Shown here: piece by piece, positions 1 to 5,572 of the stretch
Numbering within the stretch: the stretch's first letter is position 1
How the letters are laid out: the number at the start of each line of letters is the position of its first letter
DNA from: an uncultured Prevotella sp.
GTDB lineage: Bacteria; Bacteroidota; Bacteroidia; Bacteroidales; Bacteroidaceae
Length of the DNA: 5,626 bases
Assembly: GCA_900557255.1 (NCBI GenBank)
Contig: USSA01000183.1
Coordinates: 1 to 5,626, forward strand
Reading direction: 5' to 3'
Made by a program: the position numbers and the translations under genes
The notes under the pieces: generated by a model
Seen by the model: only the letters and a program-made list of their open reading frames with translations
What the model was told of the DNA's origin: nothing
The model's database searches: none

Positions 1-1967
1 ATGCCCATCATCTTGCGAGGAGCAAAGTTGGCTACGAACAATACGTCCTTGCCGATTAGCTGCTCTGGCTCGTAGTAGGCTGCGATACCTGAGCAGATGG
101 TGCGCTCTACGCCAGAACCATCGTCGATGGTGAACTTCAGGAGTTTCTTAGACTTCTTTACCTTCTCGCAGTTCAGAATGTGACCTACGCGGATATCGAG
201 TTTCTCGAAATCATCGAAGCTAACCTCTGGCTTGATAGGAGCGGCCTGATAAGAAGCCTCCTCGTTAGCCTTCTTGGTATCAGCGAGCTTCTGGAGCTGT
301 CTTTCGATAACCTCATCCTCAATCTTCTCGAAGAGCAATTCAGGCTCACCGAGCTGGGTACCAGCCTTGAGCAAATCTGTGCTGCCGAGCTGAGTCCACT
401 CGAAGTTAGGCATATTGATCATCTTGCGGAGCTTCTCAGAAGAGAATGGCAAGAATGGTTCGAAGGCGATGGCGAGGTTGGCAACCAACTGGAGGGAGAT
501 GTTCAGGATGGTCTCCACGCGCTTAGGATCGGTCTTCCAAACCTTCCAAGGCTCACACTCTGTGATGTATCGGTTACCGATACGTGCCAGGTTCATAGCC
601 TCTTTCTGAGCCTCGCGGAACTTGAATACGTTAAGATACTGCTCTACCTTCTCCTTCACGTCCTTGAACTCAGCGATAGCCTTCTCATCTACCTCCTGCA
701 ATTCACCACAGGCAGGAACTACGCCGCCCCAATACTTCTTGGTGAGTTGGAGGGCACGGTTTACAAAGTTACCGTAAACGGCAACCAACTCAGAGTTGTT
801 GCGCTCCTGGAAATCCTTCCAGGTAAAGTTGTTGTCCTTGGTCTCAGGCGCATTGGCTGTCAATACATAGCGCAATACATCCTGCTTGCCTGGCAAATCT
901 ACGAGATACTCGTGCAACCATACTGCCCAGTTGCGGGATGTTGAAATCTTATCATCCTCCAGGTTCAGGAACTCGTTGGCTGGTACGTTGTCTGGCAAGA
1001 TATAGTCGCCGTGAGCCTTCAGCATAGTAGGGAAGATGATGCAGTGGAACACGATGTTGTCCTTACCGATGAAGTGAACGAGACGGGTTTCAGGATCCTG
1101 CCACCACTTCTGCCATGTTCCCCACTTTTCTGGATGAGCATCGCAGAGTTCTTTGGTATTTGAGATGTAACCGATAGGTGCATCGAACCAAACGTAGAGC
1201 ACCTTTCCATCTGCACCCTCTACTGGAACAGGAATACCCCAATCCAGGTCGCGGGTCATCGCACGTGGCTGAAGATCCATATCCAACCAGCTCTTGCATT
1301 GGCCGTAAACATTGGTACGCCACTCCTTGTGACCTTCCAAAATCCACTTCTTCAGCCAATCCTGATACTTGTTCAATGGAAGATACCAGTTCTTGGTAGG
1401 CTTCTTTACGAGACCATGACCAGGGTTGTTCTTGTTGGTAGGGTTGATGAGCTCCTCAGGAGAGAGGGTAGCACCACATTTCTCGCATTGGTCGCCATAA
1501 GCACCCTCTGCACCACAGCGAGGACAAGTACCTACGATATTACGGTCGGTAAGGAATTCGCCTGTTACCTCGTCGCAGAACTGCTCCTCTACTTTTTCTT
1601 CCAATACGCCCTTGTCATAGAGTGTGCGGAAGAAGTCTGAAGCAAACTTATTGTGAGTTGGCGAAGTGGTACGGCTGTAAATATCAAAAGAGATACCAAA
1701 GTCCTCGAAACTCTTCTTGATGAGATTGTGATAGCGGTCAACCACCTCCTGTACGGTAATTCCCTCTTTCTTGGCACGGATAGTAACAGGTACACCATGC
1801 TCATCGCTACCGCCGATGAAGACAACATCCTGCTTCTTGAGGCGGAGATAGCGAACATAGATATCGGCTGGCACGTATACACCTGCCAGGTGACCGATGT
1901 GCACACCACCGTTGGCATAAGGCAAAGCCGCAGTCACGGTAGTACGTTTAAAGTTCTTTTGTTCCAT
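1..1967 (-). CDS. metG: Methionyl-tRNA synthetase, C-terminus cut by window edge
   Basis: Charges tRNA-Met and initiator tRNA with methionine in the cytoplasm, using ATP. 655 codons are visible and the frame is open to the left edge. Seen in the translation: the class I signature HIGH at residues 23-26 (in [12 protein letters not shown]); SDEHG near residue 55; a zinc knuckle C-x2-C-x9-C-x2-C at Cys148, 151, 161 and 164; and the second ATP-binding signature as KISTS at 340-344, a variant of KMSKS. An EPW motif with Trp474 sits where the anticodon-reading Trp lies in E. coli MetG. From about residue 578 a C-terminal OB-fold tRNA-binding (dimerisation) domain begins (FEKLDIRVG) and runs to PRKMMG at the edge. 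Family members are about 680 residues, so some 25 are missing. The start [20 protein letters not shown] matches the usual N-terminus of Bacteroidota MetG. No Shine-Dalgarno sequence precedes it; its own promoter lies at 1998-2005. Confidence 0.97.
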   Translation of the reverse strand, partial: MEQKNFKRTTVTAALPYANGGVHIGHLAGVYVPADIYVRYLRLKKQDVVFIGGSDEHGVPVTIRAKKEGITVQEVVDRYHNLIKKSFEDFGISFDIYSRTTSPTHNKFASDFFRTLYDKGVLEEKVEEQFCDEVTGEFLTDRNIVGTCPRCGAEGAYGDQCEKCGATLSPEELINPTNKNNPGHGLVKKPTKNWYLPLNKYQDWLKKWILEGHKEWRTNVYGQCKSWLDMDLQPRAMTRDLDWGIPVPVEGADGKVLYVWFDAPIGYISNTKELCDAHPEKWGTWQKWWQDPETRLVHFIGKDNIVFHCIIFPTMLKAHGDYILPDNVPANEFLNLEDDKISTSRNWAVWLHEYLVDLPGKQDVLRYVLTANAPETKDNNFTWKDFQERNNSELVAVYGNFVNRALQLTKKYWGGVVPACGELQEVDEKAIAEFKDVKEKVEQYLNVFKFREAQKEAMNLARIGNRYITECEPWKVWKTDPKRVETILNISLQLVANLAIAFEPFLPFSSEKLRKMINMPNFEWTQLGSTDLLKAGTQLGEPELLFEKIEDEVIERQLQKLADTKKANEEASYQAAPIKPEVSFDDFEKLDIRVGHILNCEKVKKSKKLLKFTIDDGSGVERTICSGIAAYYEPEQLIGKDVLFVANFAPRKMMG

Positions 1968-1979
1968 ATTAGCTAATAT
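1966..1979. repeat. 14-bp perfect palindrome overlapping metG start codon
   Basis: ATATTAGCTAATAT is identical to its own reverse complement. On the minus strand its last two bases are the A and T of the metG ATG. Only five A/T pairs could form around a 4-base loop, so as RNA it would be weak. As DNA it has the symmetry of a site for a dimeric binding protein just downstream of the inferred transcription start. In an A/T-rich spacer, chance is possible. Confidence 0.4.
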
Positions 1980-1997
1980 ATTTTTGTTATTTGGCTG

Positions 1998-2005
1998 CAA
2001 AATTA
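1998..2005 (-). promoter_or_regulatory. Promoter element (TAnnTTTG) of metG
   Basis: On the minus strand this reads TAATTTTG followed by C, an exact match to the Bacteroidota primary sigma -7 consensus TAnnTTTGY. It would start transcription near 1991 and give a leader of roughly 24 bases before the metG ATG. No convincing TTTG -33 element is seen 19-21 bases upstream (the sequence there is TTCTTTC-like). The match to consensus is seen; use as a promoter is inferred. Confidence 0.6.
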
Positions 2006-2124
2006 CAAAAAATGTTGGAGATAAGAAAGAATTATCGTCGCTTTTTCTTACTTATATATATAATAAGGTGTAAAAAGCTGGGTTCTTTAGTGTTTTTATA
2101 GTAAGGATAGCGTAGGGCAGGATA

Positions 2125-2157
2125 CAAAAAAGGCCCTTCGCATCTCTGCAAGAGCCT
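2125..2157 (-). terminator. Intrinsic terminator of the small-ORF/structured RNA unit
   Basis: On the minus strand the arm AGGCTCT (2157-2151) pairs with AGGGCCT (2137-2131), 7 base pairs including one G-U, across a 13-base loop. It runs directly into a six-T tract (2131-2126). A shorter inner pairing CUCU/AGAG is an alternative fold. The stem-plus-U-tract layout is standard for factor-independent termination. It lies upstream of the metG promoter and would insulate metG from transcription coming from the right. Confidence 0.6.
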
Positions 2158-2165
2158 CCCATCTT

Positions 2166-2203
2166 GTACATTTCCATCAGACTCCTCCCTGATAGGACTG
2201 TAC
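2166..2203 (-). ncRNA. Stem-loop presenting a GGAGGAGU loop
   Basis: The outer stem GUACA (2203-2199) pairs with UGUAC (2170-2166). The inner stem CUAUCAG (2195-2189) pairs with CUGAUGG (2180-2174) through one G-U. The 8-base loop is GGAGGAGU. The internal loop separating the stems is GUC opposite AAA. GGAGG matches the core of a Shine-Dalgarno sequence, but no start codon follows at a usable distance in a credible frame, so it is not read here as a ribosome binding site. Confidence 0.45.
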
Positions 2204-2335
2204 CTAATTATTATCATTTACTTTTTCTAAGAACTTATTCGTTCTGACAACTTATGTTGTTGACCTTTTACAATCTAATTACCTTAGTATGTAGAAAACT
2301 TCCTCCTTATATATTTATATCTATAGAGAGATTTC

Positions 2336-2434
2336 TTACATTACGTTCATATAGGCGATAACGGCCAACTCTGCAAGAAGAATTACGAAACCAATCTTCT
2401 TTACTGCGTTTGTAATTTTAAAAATGCAATCCAT
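2336..2434 (-). CDS. Small hydrophobic membrane peptide, 32 residues, unknown function
   Basis: Unrecognised; called from context and composition. The frame runs ATG to TAA, 32 codons. Residues 1-15 (MDCIFKITNAVKKIG) are mildly basic and could form an amphipathic helix. Residues 16-32 (FVILLAELAVIAYMNVM) form one hydrophobic segment with a single acidic residue, Glu22, long enough to enter or nearly span the inner membrane. Support for a real gene: a consensus TAnnTTTGC promoter about 65 bases upstream, an A-rich, apparently unpaired approach to the ATG, and a terminator downstream on the same strand. There is no Shine-Dalgarno sequence, as is normal in Bacteroidota. It could be an accessory subunit of a membrane complex, a type I-toxin-like peptide, or a leader peptide for the RNA that follows. 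It does not match the Bacteroidota 'smalltalk' small-protein pattern (MKK start, TSCM end). Confidence 0.5.
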   Translation of the reverse strand: MDCIFKITNAVKKIGFVILLAELAVIAYMNVM

Positions 2435-2465
2435 AATCTTAATAGTTTTGTTGTTAATAATTAAA

Positions 2466-2480
2466 CTAGCGTTGTGCTAG
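2466..2480. other. Small hairpin CTAGC-N5-GCTAG in the leader of the 32-codon ORF
   Basis: A perfect 5-bp inverted repeat (2466-2470 with 2476-2480) around a 5-base loop. In the minus-strand transcript it lies about 10 bases from the inferred 5' end and could stabilise it. On the plus strand the stem is followed by CTTTCTTTTT, so a weak plus-strand terminator is the alternative reading. The stem is short. Confidence 0.35.
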
Positions 2481-2497
2481 CTTTCTTTTTACGTTTG

Positions 2498-2505
2498 CAA
2501 AGGTA
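2498..2505 (-). promoter_or_regulatory. Promoter element (TAnnTTTG) of the 32-codon ORF
   Basis: The minus strand reads TACCTTTG followed by C, a full match to TAnnTTTGY. Transcription would begin near 2491, giving a leader of about 57 bases. No TTTG -33 box lies at the expected distance; instead an ATTACCCC copy (2534-2527) sits roughly where an activator or repressor could contact RNA polymerase. The match is seen, the regulation inferred. Confidence 0.6.
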
Positions 2506-2526
2506 ATGCATTTTTTTATCCTATAT

Positions 2527-2681
2527 GGGGTAATTTTTATTAGAATTAGTGATTTTTGTAAATTTAAAAGCTAATTAAAATTAATTATTACACCTTAGGG
2601 AGTAGAAATTACCCCGTCTTAGACGATTTTGCTATTCGTTTTTGTCTGTTTTTTGTGGTACTTTTGTCTTTATGGGGTAAT
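2527..2681. repeat. Three copies of GGGGTAAT in alternating orientation
   Basis: GGGGTAAT occurs at 2527-2534 (plus), inverted as ATTACCCC at 2608-2615, and again at 2674-2681 (plus). The first two copies extend to a 10-bp inverted repeat, GGGGTAATTT/AAATTACCCC. All three lie in the non-coding stretch upstream of the 32-codon ORF. G-quartets are rare in this A/T-rich spacer, so three copies in 155 bases look non-random. The likely reading is binding sites for one regulator; its identity is not visible here. Confidence 0.45.
2659..2666 (+). promoter_or_regulatory. Candidate plus-strand promoter element TACTTTTG
   Basis: TACTTTTG followed by T matches TAnnTTTGY on the plus strand. The inferred start near 2673 coincides with the third GGGGTAAT copy. 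Transcription from here would meet the hairpin at 2703-2748 and its T-rich tail, giving an RNA of only about 85-90 bases. No plus-strand gene follows except a 12-codon frame (2691-2729). A short motif in T-rich DNA, so weak support. Confidence 0.25.
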
Positions 2682-2691
2682 ATTTTCGTAA

Positions 2692-2748
2692 TGACAAAAG
2701 AAAATAGCCATTCTAAAACAGATTTGTAACTATTTTAAAATGGCTATT
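2692..2748 (-). terminator. Strong inverted repeat, probable terminator of yifB (bidirectional shape)
   Basis: AATAGCCATT (2703-2712) and AATGGCTATT (2739-2748) are perfect 10-bp inverted arms. After one mismatch, five further A/T pairs form, leaving a loop of about 14 bases. On the minus strand the stem is followed by TTTTCTTTTGTC; on the plus strand by CTTCTATTTTTC, so it could stop transcription both ways. It lies about 100 bases after the yifB stop codon and is the first strong terminator there. Confidence 0.6.
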
Positions 2749-2803
2749 CTTCTATTTTTCTCCCTTTTTCCCTTTATAAATCCAACTTTTTAGAGCGAAT
2801 GAT

Positions 2804-2829
2804 AGGAAAAAACGGATTTTTATCCTTTT
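2804..2829 (-). terminator. Weak hairpin with T tract just after yifB
   Basis: The minus strand reads GGAT-AAAA-ATCC (2825-2814), then G and six T residues. With the flanking A and T runs the stem can extend across a one-base bulge. It sits some 20 bases beyond the yifB stop codon. The stem core is only four pairs, so it may be an auxiliary terminator ahead of the stronger one at 2703-2748. Confidence 0.3.
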
Positions 2830-2848
2830 ACATATATCTTCTTTATGA

Positions 2849-4399
2849 TTATAAATGTCCTCTTTCTGCCCAATCGCCTCTGTCGAGGGTTCTGTATCCC
2901 ACGGCTTCTGCTATATGGTCAGGCTTAATCTGTTCATTTCCTGCCAAATCAGCAATGGTTCGTGCCACTTTCAGTATTCTGTTATAGGCTCTGGCTGACA
3001 AAGAAAGCTTCTCCATTGCTATTCGGAGCAGTTCGATACCTTGTTCGTCGGGTTCGGCAAACTGATGAATCATTCTTTCGGTCATCTGGGCGTTGCAATG
3101 GATGCCTTTATAATCTTTGAATCTTTCGGCTTGAACTTCTCTTGCCTTGATGACTCTTTCTCTGATCTTGGCACTTGGCTCACCTGGTGCTGCCTTCGAT
3201 ATGTCCTGGAAAGGAACGGGACTGATTTCGCATTGGATGTCGATGCGGTCGAGTAACGGACCCGAAATCTTGTTCATGTATCTTTGAATCTGGCCTGGCG
3301 TGCAGACACAACGATGTGTCGGATCACCATAATATCCGCATGGACAAGGGTTCATACTTGCCACAAACATGAATGAACATGGGTAATCTGTAGAATATTT
3401 CGCTCTGCTGATGTTGATGTGGCGGTCTTCCAATGGCTGGCGGAGTACTTCCAGAGTGGTTTTGTTGAACTCCGGAAGTTCATCGCAGAACAGAACGCCA
3501 TTATGGGCGAGTGATATTTCTCCCGGTTGTGGCGATGTTCCACCGCCTACCAGAGCCACTTGAGAGATGGTATGGTGAGGAGACCGGAACGGGCGTTGGG
3601 AAATGAGTGATACATTCTTGCCCAGTTTGCCTGCAATGGAGTGAATCTGTGTTGTTTCCAGACTCTCAGAGAGTGTGAGGGGAGGGAGGATGGACGGCAA
3701 ACGTTTTGCCATCATCGACTTTCCGGAACCTGGAGGACCTACCATAATCAGGTTGTGTCCGCCAGCCGCAGCCACTTCGAGCGCTCTTTTCACGTTCTCC
3801 TGACCGCGAACATCGGCATAATCGTATTCACAATGTGTCTGGTTTTCGTAAAATTCCTTGCGGGTGTCAACGATTGTAGGAGAAGGATTGCTTCTGTCGC
3901 TCATGAATTGTATGACTTCGAAAAGCGTTTTCATGCCGTAAACCTCAAGATTGTTTACGACAGCCGCTTCCCGAGCGTTCTGTTCCGGCACAATCAGTCC
4001 CTTAAAGTGCTCTGCTCTGGCTCTGATAGCTATCGGCAGGGCACCTTTGATAGGCTGGAGCGTACCGTCAAGGCTCAACTCGCCTACCATCATGTACTCT
4101 TTCAGATGATCTTCGGGAATGTTGTTGTTGGCGCCTAGAAGTCCGATTGCAAGCGGCAAATCGAAACTGCTGCCCTCTTTCCGGAGGTCAGCTGGAGCCA
4201 GATTGATGGTGATATCGGCTATCGGAAATTTGAAGCCGCTATACTGGAGAGCTGCTGAAATTCGGTTACGGCTCTCCTTGACCGCCTCGTCGCCTAAACC
4301 TGTGAGGTGGTACATGACGCCTCTGTTGAGGCTTACTTCTACGGTTACAGTAGTTACTTCTAGTCCGTTAACTGCTGCACAATATGTCTTTACTAACAT
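2849..4399 (-). CDS. yifB: YifB/ComM family Mg-chelatase-like AAA+ ATPase
   Basis: A complete 516-residue protein of normal family length. Domains in order: N-terminal ChlI-like domain with an S5-type fold (about 20-142, containing TINLAPADLRKEG at 64-76); Mg-chelatase-type AAA+ core (about 190-395); C-terminal Mg-chelatase helical domain (about 403-505). Motifs seen: Walker A GPPGSGKS 221-228, RPFRSPHH 269-276, GEISLAHNGVLFCDELPEF 293-311 with Walker B at 302-307, and SGPLLDRID 379-387. A cysteine cluster C-x-C-x9-C-x-C (Cys352, 354, 364, 366) is common in this family, though absent from the E. coli protein, and may bind metal. The characterised relative ComM is a hexameric helicase that promotes branch migration during natural transformation; that role is inferred here. 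Start MLVKTYCAAVNGLE fits the family. It lies 42 bases after the lipoprotein gene with no terminator between, so the two are probably co-transcribed. Confidence 0.95.
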   Translation of the reverse strand: MLVKTYCAAVNGLEVTTVTVEVSLNRGVMYHLTGLGDEAVKESRNRISAALQYSGFKFPIADITINLAPADLRKEGSSFDLPLAIGLLGANNNIPEDHLKEYMMVGELSLDGTLQPIKGALPIAIRARAEHFKGLIVPEQNAREAAVVNNLEVYGMKTLFEVIQFMSDRSNPSPTIVDTRKEFYENQTHCEYDYADVRGQENVKRALEVAAAGGHNLIMVGPPGSGKSMMAKRLPSILPPLTLSESLETTQIHSIAGKLGKNVSLISQRPFRSPHHTISQVALVGGGTSPQPGEISLAHNGVLFCDELPEFNKTTLEVLRQPLEDRHINISRAKYSTDYPCSFMFVASMNPCPCGYYGDPTHRCVCTPGQIQRYMNKISGPLLDRIDIQCEISPVPFQDISKAAPGEPSAKIRERVIKAREVQAERFKDYKGIHCNAQMTERMIHQFAEPDEQGIELLRIAMEKLSLSARAYNRILKVARTIADLAGNEQIKPDHIAEAVGYRTLDRGDWAERGHL

Positions 4400-4441
4400 A
4401 TAGGCGTGCTTTTTATGGGTTCTTGACTAGCTCGAAAGTAT

Positions 4442-5449
4442 TTATTTTAGCAGTTGGTCGAGCTTATTGTAAAGCTCTTGCTTTTTCATGCCTCGGGCGA
4501 TGATTTTACCATTTTGAAGTATGATGTTGTCAGGAAGGTTTCCCAATCCCAACTTCTTCAAGGTCTTGTCTTCCAGCATTTCGCCGTTGCAGATGGTAGG
4601 GCATGCGATAGAGTCGCGCTTGATGTTGTTCTTGCATTCGCTCTTGCTGGCATCCAGACAGAAAGCCATCAGCTTAAGCTTGCCGTTCGATTTTTTCTGA
4701 CGGCTCTTCAGTTCGCGCTGCATGTCCTGGCTGTCATAGTTATAGGTAGCCCAGGTGTAGATTACGGCAACCGGAGCGCTGCTCATTTCTGTACTAGAAA
4801 CGAGTTTTCCGTTGATATCGTATGCTGTAAATGAAGGCAGGGTCGCACCGGTGCCTACATTCTTCATGGTTTCTGCCAACTGCTTCATCTTAGCCAACTG
4901 TCCGTTTTTAGGCTGTTCCTTCTCTACGATATTGATGAGTGAGAGCGCCTTGCGGTAATCAGGTTGTGTAGAAGTGATGAAGTATTTTTTAATCAGATAG
5001 ATGCTGCACATAGAATTCGGATGTTCTCTGACGAAGTCTTCAGCATGCTTTTTAGCCTCAGGTGGCGTATCTTTCAGGATGTTCTGGCGGAATTTTGTCA
5101 TCAGTTCGTTATCCTCGGTTCCGCTTACCTCCATTTCCTTAAGGTGCGAAGCATCTGCCTTGATTTCTACTGATTTGCCCGATTTTGCGAAGATAGGCTG
5201 CTCAGAGAAATTAGGGAAAACAAGCATGATGGTAAAATCTTCCTTACATTCGGTTTTGAAAGTAAAACGACCGCCTTCTACCTTGATGGTGTCAACGCCT
5301 TCGAAGCCCCCGTCAGGACTGTATACATAAAACTCGCCTTGATTCATGTTGAGAAATTTGCCTTCAAACTTGAAATGCCCACCGCTAACACCACATGATG
5401 TTAAGACCAGCGTAATGAATAAAATGAGGATGTAAGCAAATTTTTTCAT
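4442..5449 (-). CDS. DUF4369 / thioredoxin-like lipoprotein lacking the CXXC site
   Basis: 335 residues from MKKFAYILIL. A lipoprotein signal peptide ends in LTSC, so Cys19 is the lipid anchor. The residues after it (GVSGG) lack the acidic cluster of the Bacteroidota surface-export signal, so the periplasmic face is more likely. Residues about 25-115 resemble DUF4369, followed by a helical linker. Residues about 198-335 resemble a TlpA/AhpC-type thioredoxin fold: GATLPSFTAYDINGK, the strand VAVIYTWAT, and NLPDNIILQNGKII with the cis-proline region. Where catalytic family members have WCxxC, this one has YNYDS (236-240), so Asn237 and Ser240 replace both active-site cysteines and classical disulfide exchange is unlikely. 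Cys264, 272, 283 and 287 cluster later. An in-frame ATG 20 codons upstream is rejected because it lies in the tRNA-Leu gene and would displace the signal peptide. Substrate or partner unknown. Confidence 0.88.
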   Translation of the reverse strand: MKKFAYILILFITLVLTSCGVSGGHFKFEGKFLNMNQGEFYVYSPDGGFEGVDTIKVEGGRFTFKTECKEDFTIMLVFPNFSEQPIFAKSGKSVEIKADASHLKEMEVSGTEDNELMTKFRQNILKDTPPEAKKHAEDFVREHPNSMCSIYLIKKYFITSTQPDYRKALSLINIVEKEQPKNGQLAKMKQLAETMKNVGTGATLPSFTAYDINGKLVSSTEMSSAPVAVIYTWATYNYDSQDMQRELKSRQKKSNGKLKLMAFCLDASKSECKNNIKRDSIACPTICNGEMLEDKTLKKLGLGNLPDNIILQNGKIIARGMKKQELYNKLDQLLK

Positions 5450-5466
5450 AAGGAAAAACTTTAAGG

Positions 5467-5552
5467 TGCCGCGAGCGGGACTCGAACCCGCACAGCCATT
5501 ACTGGCCAAGGGATTTTAAGTCCCTCGTGTCTACCAATTCCACCATTGCGGC
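5467..5552 (-). tRNA. tRNA-Leu, anticodon UAA
   Basis: A complete class II tRNA on the minus strand. The anticodon stem AGGGA/TCCCT encloses the loop CTTAAAA, which gives anticodon TAA and reads UUA codons. A long variable arm (GCCA/TGGC stem) is typical of leucine tRNAs. The T arm is GCGGG-TTCGAGT-CCCGC. The discriminator base is A, and the next bases are CC then T, so CCA is not fully encoded. Acceptor arms GCCGCAA and TCGCGGC pair at six of seven positions, with A opposite C at pair 6-67. It follows the tRNA-Gly by 20 bases and precedes the lipoprotein start by 17. Confidence 0.95.
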
Positions 5553-5572
5553 ATGGTAAACGTTAAGAGTTG

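Larger units (their letters stand above)
2125..2335 (-). ncRNA. Structured 3' RNA region downstream of the 32-codon ORF (possible sRNA)
   Basis: This 210-base stretch has no credible protein gene but contains ordered structure on the minus strand. In transcript order: a purine tract AAGGAGGAAG (2308-2299); two tandem hairpins, ACAAC-ATAA-GTTGT (2260-2247) and AGAAC-GAATAA-GTTCT (2245-2230); a two-part stem-loop at 2203-2166; and a terminator. In the stem-loop, GUACA/UGUAC encloses CUAUCAG/CUGAUGG (7 pairs, one G-U), which presents the 8-base loop GGAGGAGU (2188-2181). No TAnnTTTG element is seen inside the region, so it is probably the 3' part of the transcript starting near 2491, perhaps processed to a smaller RNA. 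It fits no riboswitch or RNA family I can name. Structures are seen by eye; function is unknown. Confidence 0.42.
2435..2848. other. Intergenic stretch between the 32-codon ORF and yifB
   Basis: About 414 A/T-rich bases with no supportable conventional coding region on either strand. It holds, from left to right: the leader, leader hairpin and promoter of the small ORF; three GGGGTAAT elements; a run of TTTTG tracts at 2627, 2640, 2651 and 2662; a candidate plus-strand promoter; and two hairpins that probably terminate yifB. Each is listed separately. Confidence 0.6.

Noticed and set aside
180..944. 254-codon plus-strand frame inside metG
   Set aside because: It is the antisense of a clear MetG coding frame with HIGH, zinc knuckle, KISTS and OB-fold motifs. 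The leucine-rich product is a typical complement artefact.
2041..2070. A/T-rich inverted repeat CTTAT-N7-ATAAG upstream of metG
   Set aside because: Five-base arms within an alternating TA run are expected by chance and there is no T tract placed to make a terminator.
2032..2217. 61-codon minus-strand frame downstream of the small membrane peptide
   Set aside because: It runs straight through the GGAGGAGU stem-loop and the terminator at 2125-2157, ends in a low-complexity KKKRR tail, and shows no domain or recognisable N-terminus. RNA structure explains the sequence better.
2299..2308. AAGGAGGAAG on the minus strand as a ribosome binding site
   Set aside because: No ATG or GTG follows within the usual distance and the first TTG downstream is followed at once by a stop codon. 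It is instead noted as one of several GGAGG tracts.
3641..4138. 165-codon plus-strand frame inside yifB
   Set aside because: Antisense shadow of the YifB ChlI-like and Walker A regions, with no start signal and no recognisable domain.
4433..4440. TACTTTCG on the minus strand just after the lipoprotein stop codon as a promoter for yifB
   Set aside because: One mismatch in the core TTTG and no -33 box. With a 42-base gap and no terminator, read-through from the lipoprotein gene is simpler.
5450..5509. Upstream in-frame ATG giving the lipoprotein 20 extra residues (MASNGCAGSSPARG...)
   Set aside because: Those codons are the complement of the tRNA-Leu T arm and variable region. The signal peptide with lipobox begins at the ATG at 5449, which is the sensible start.
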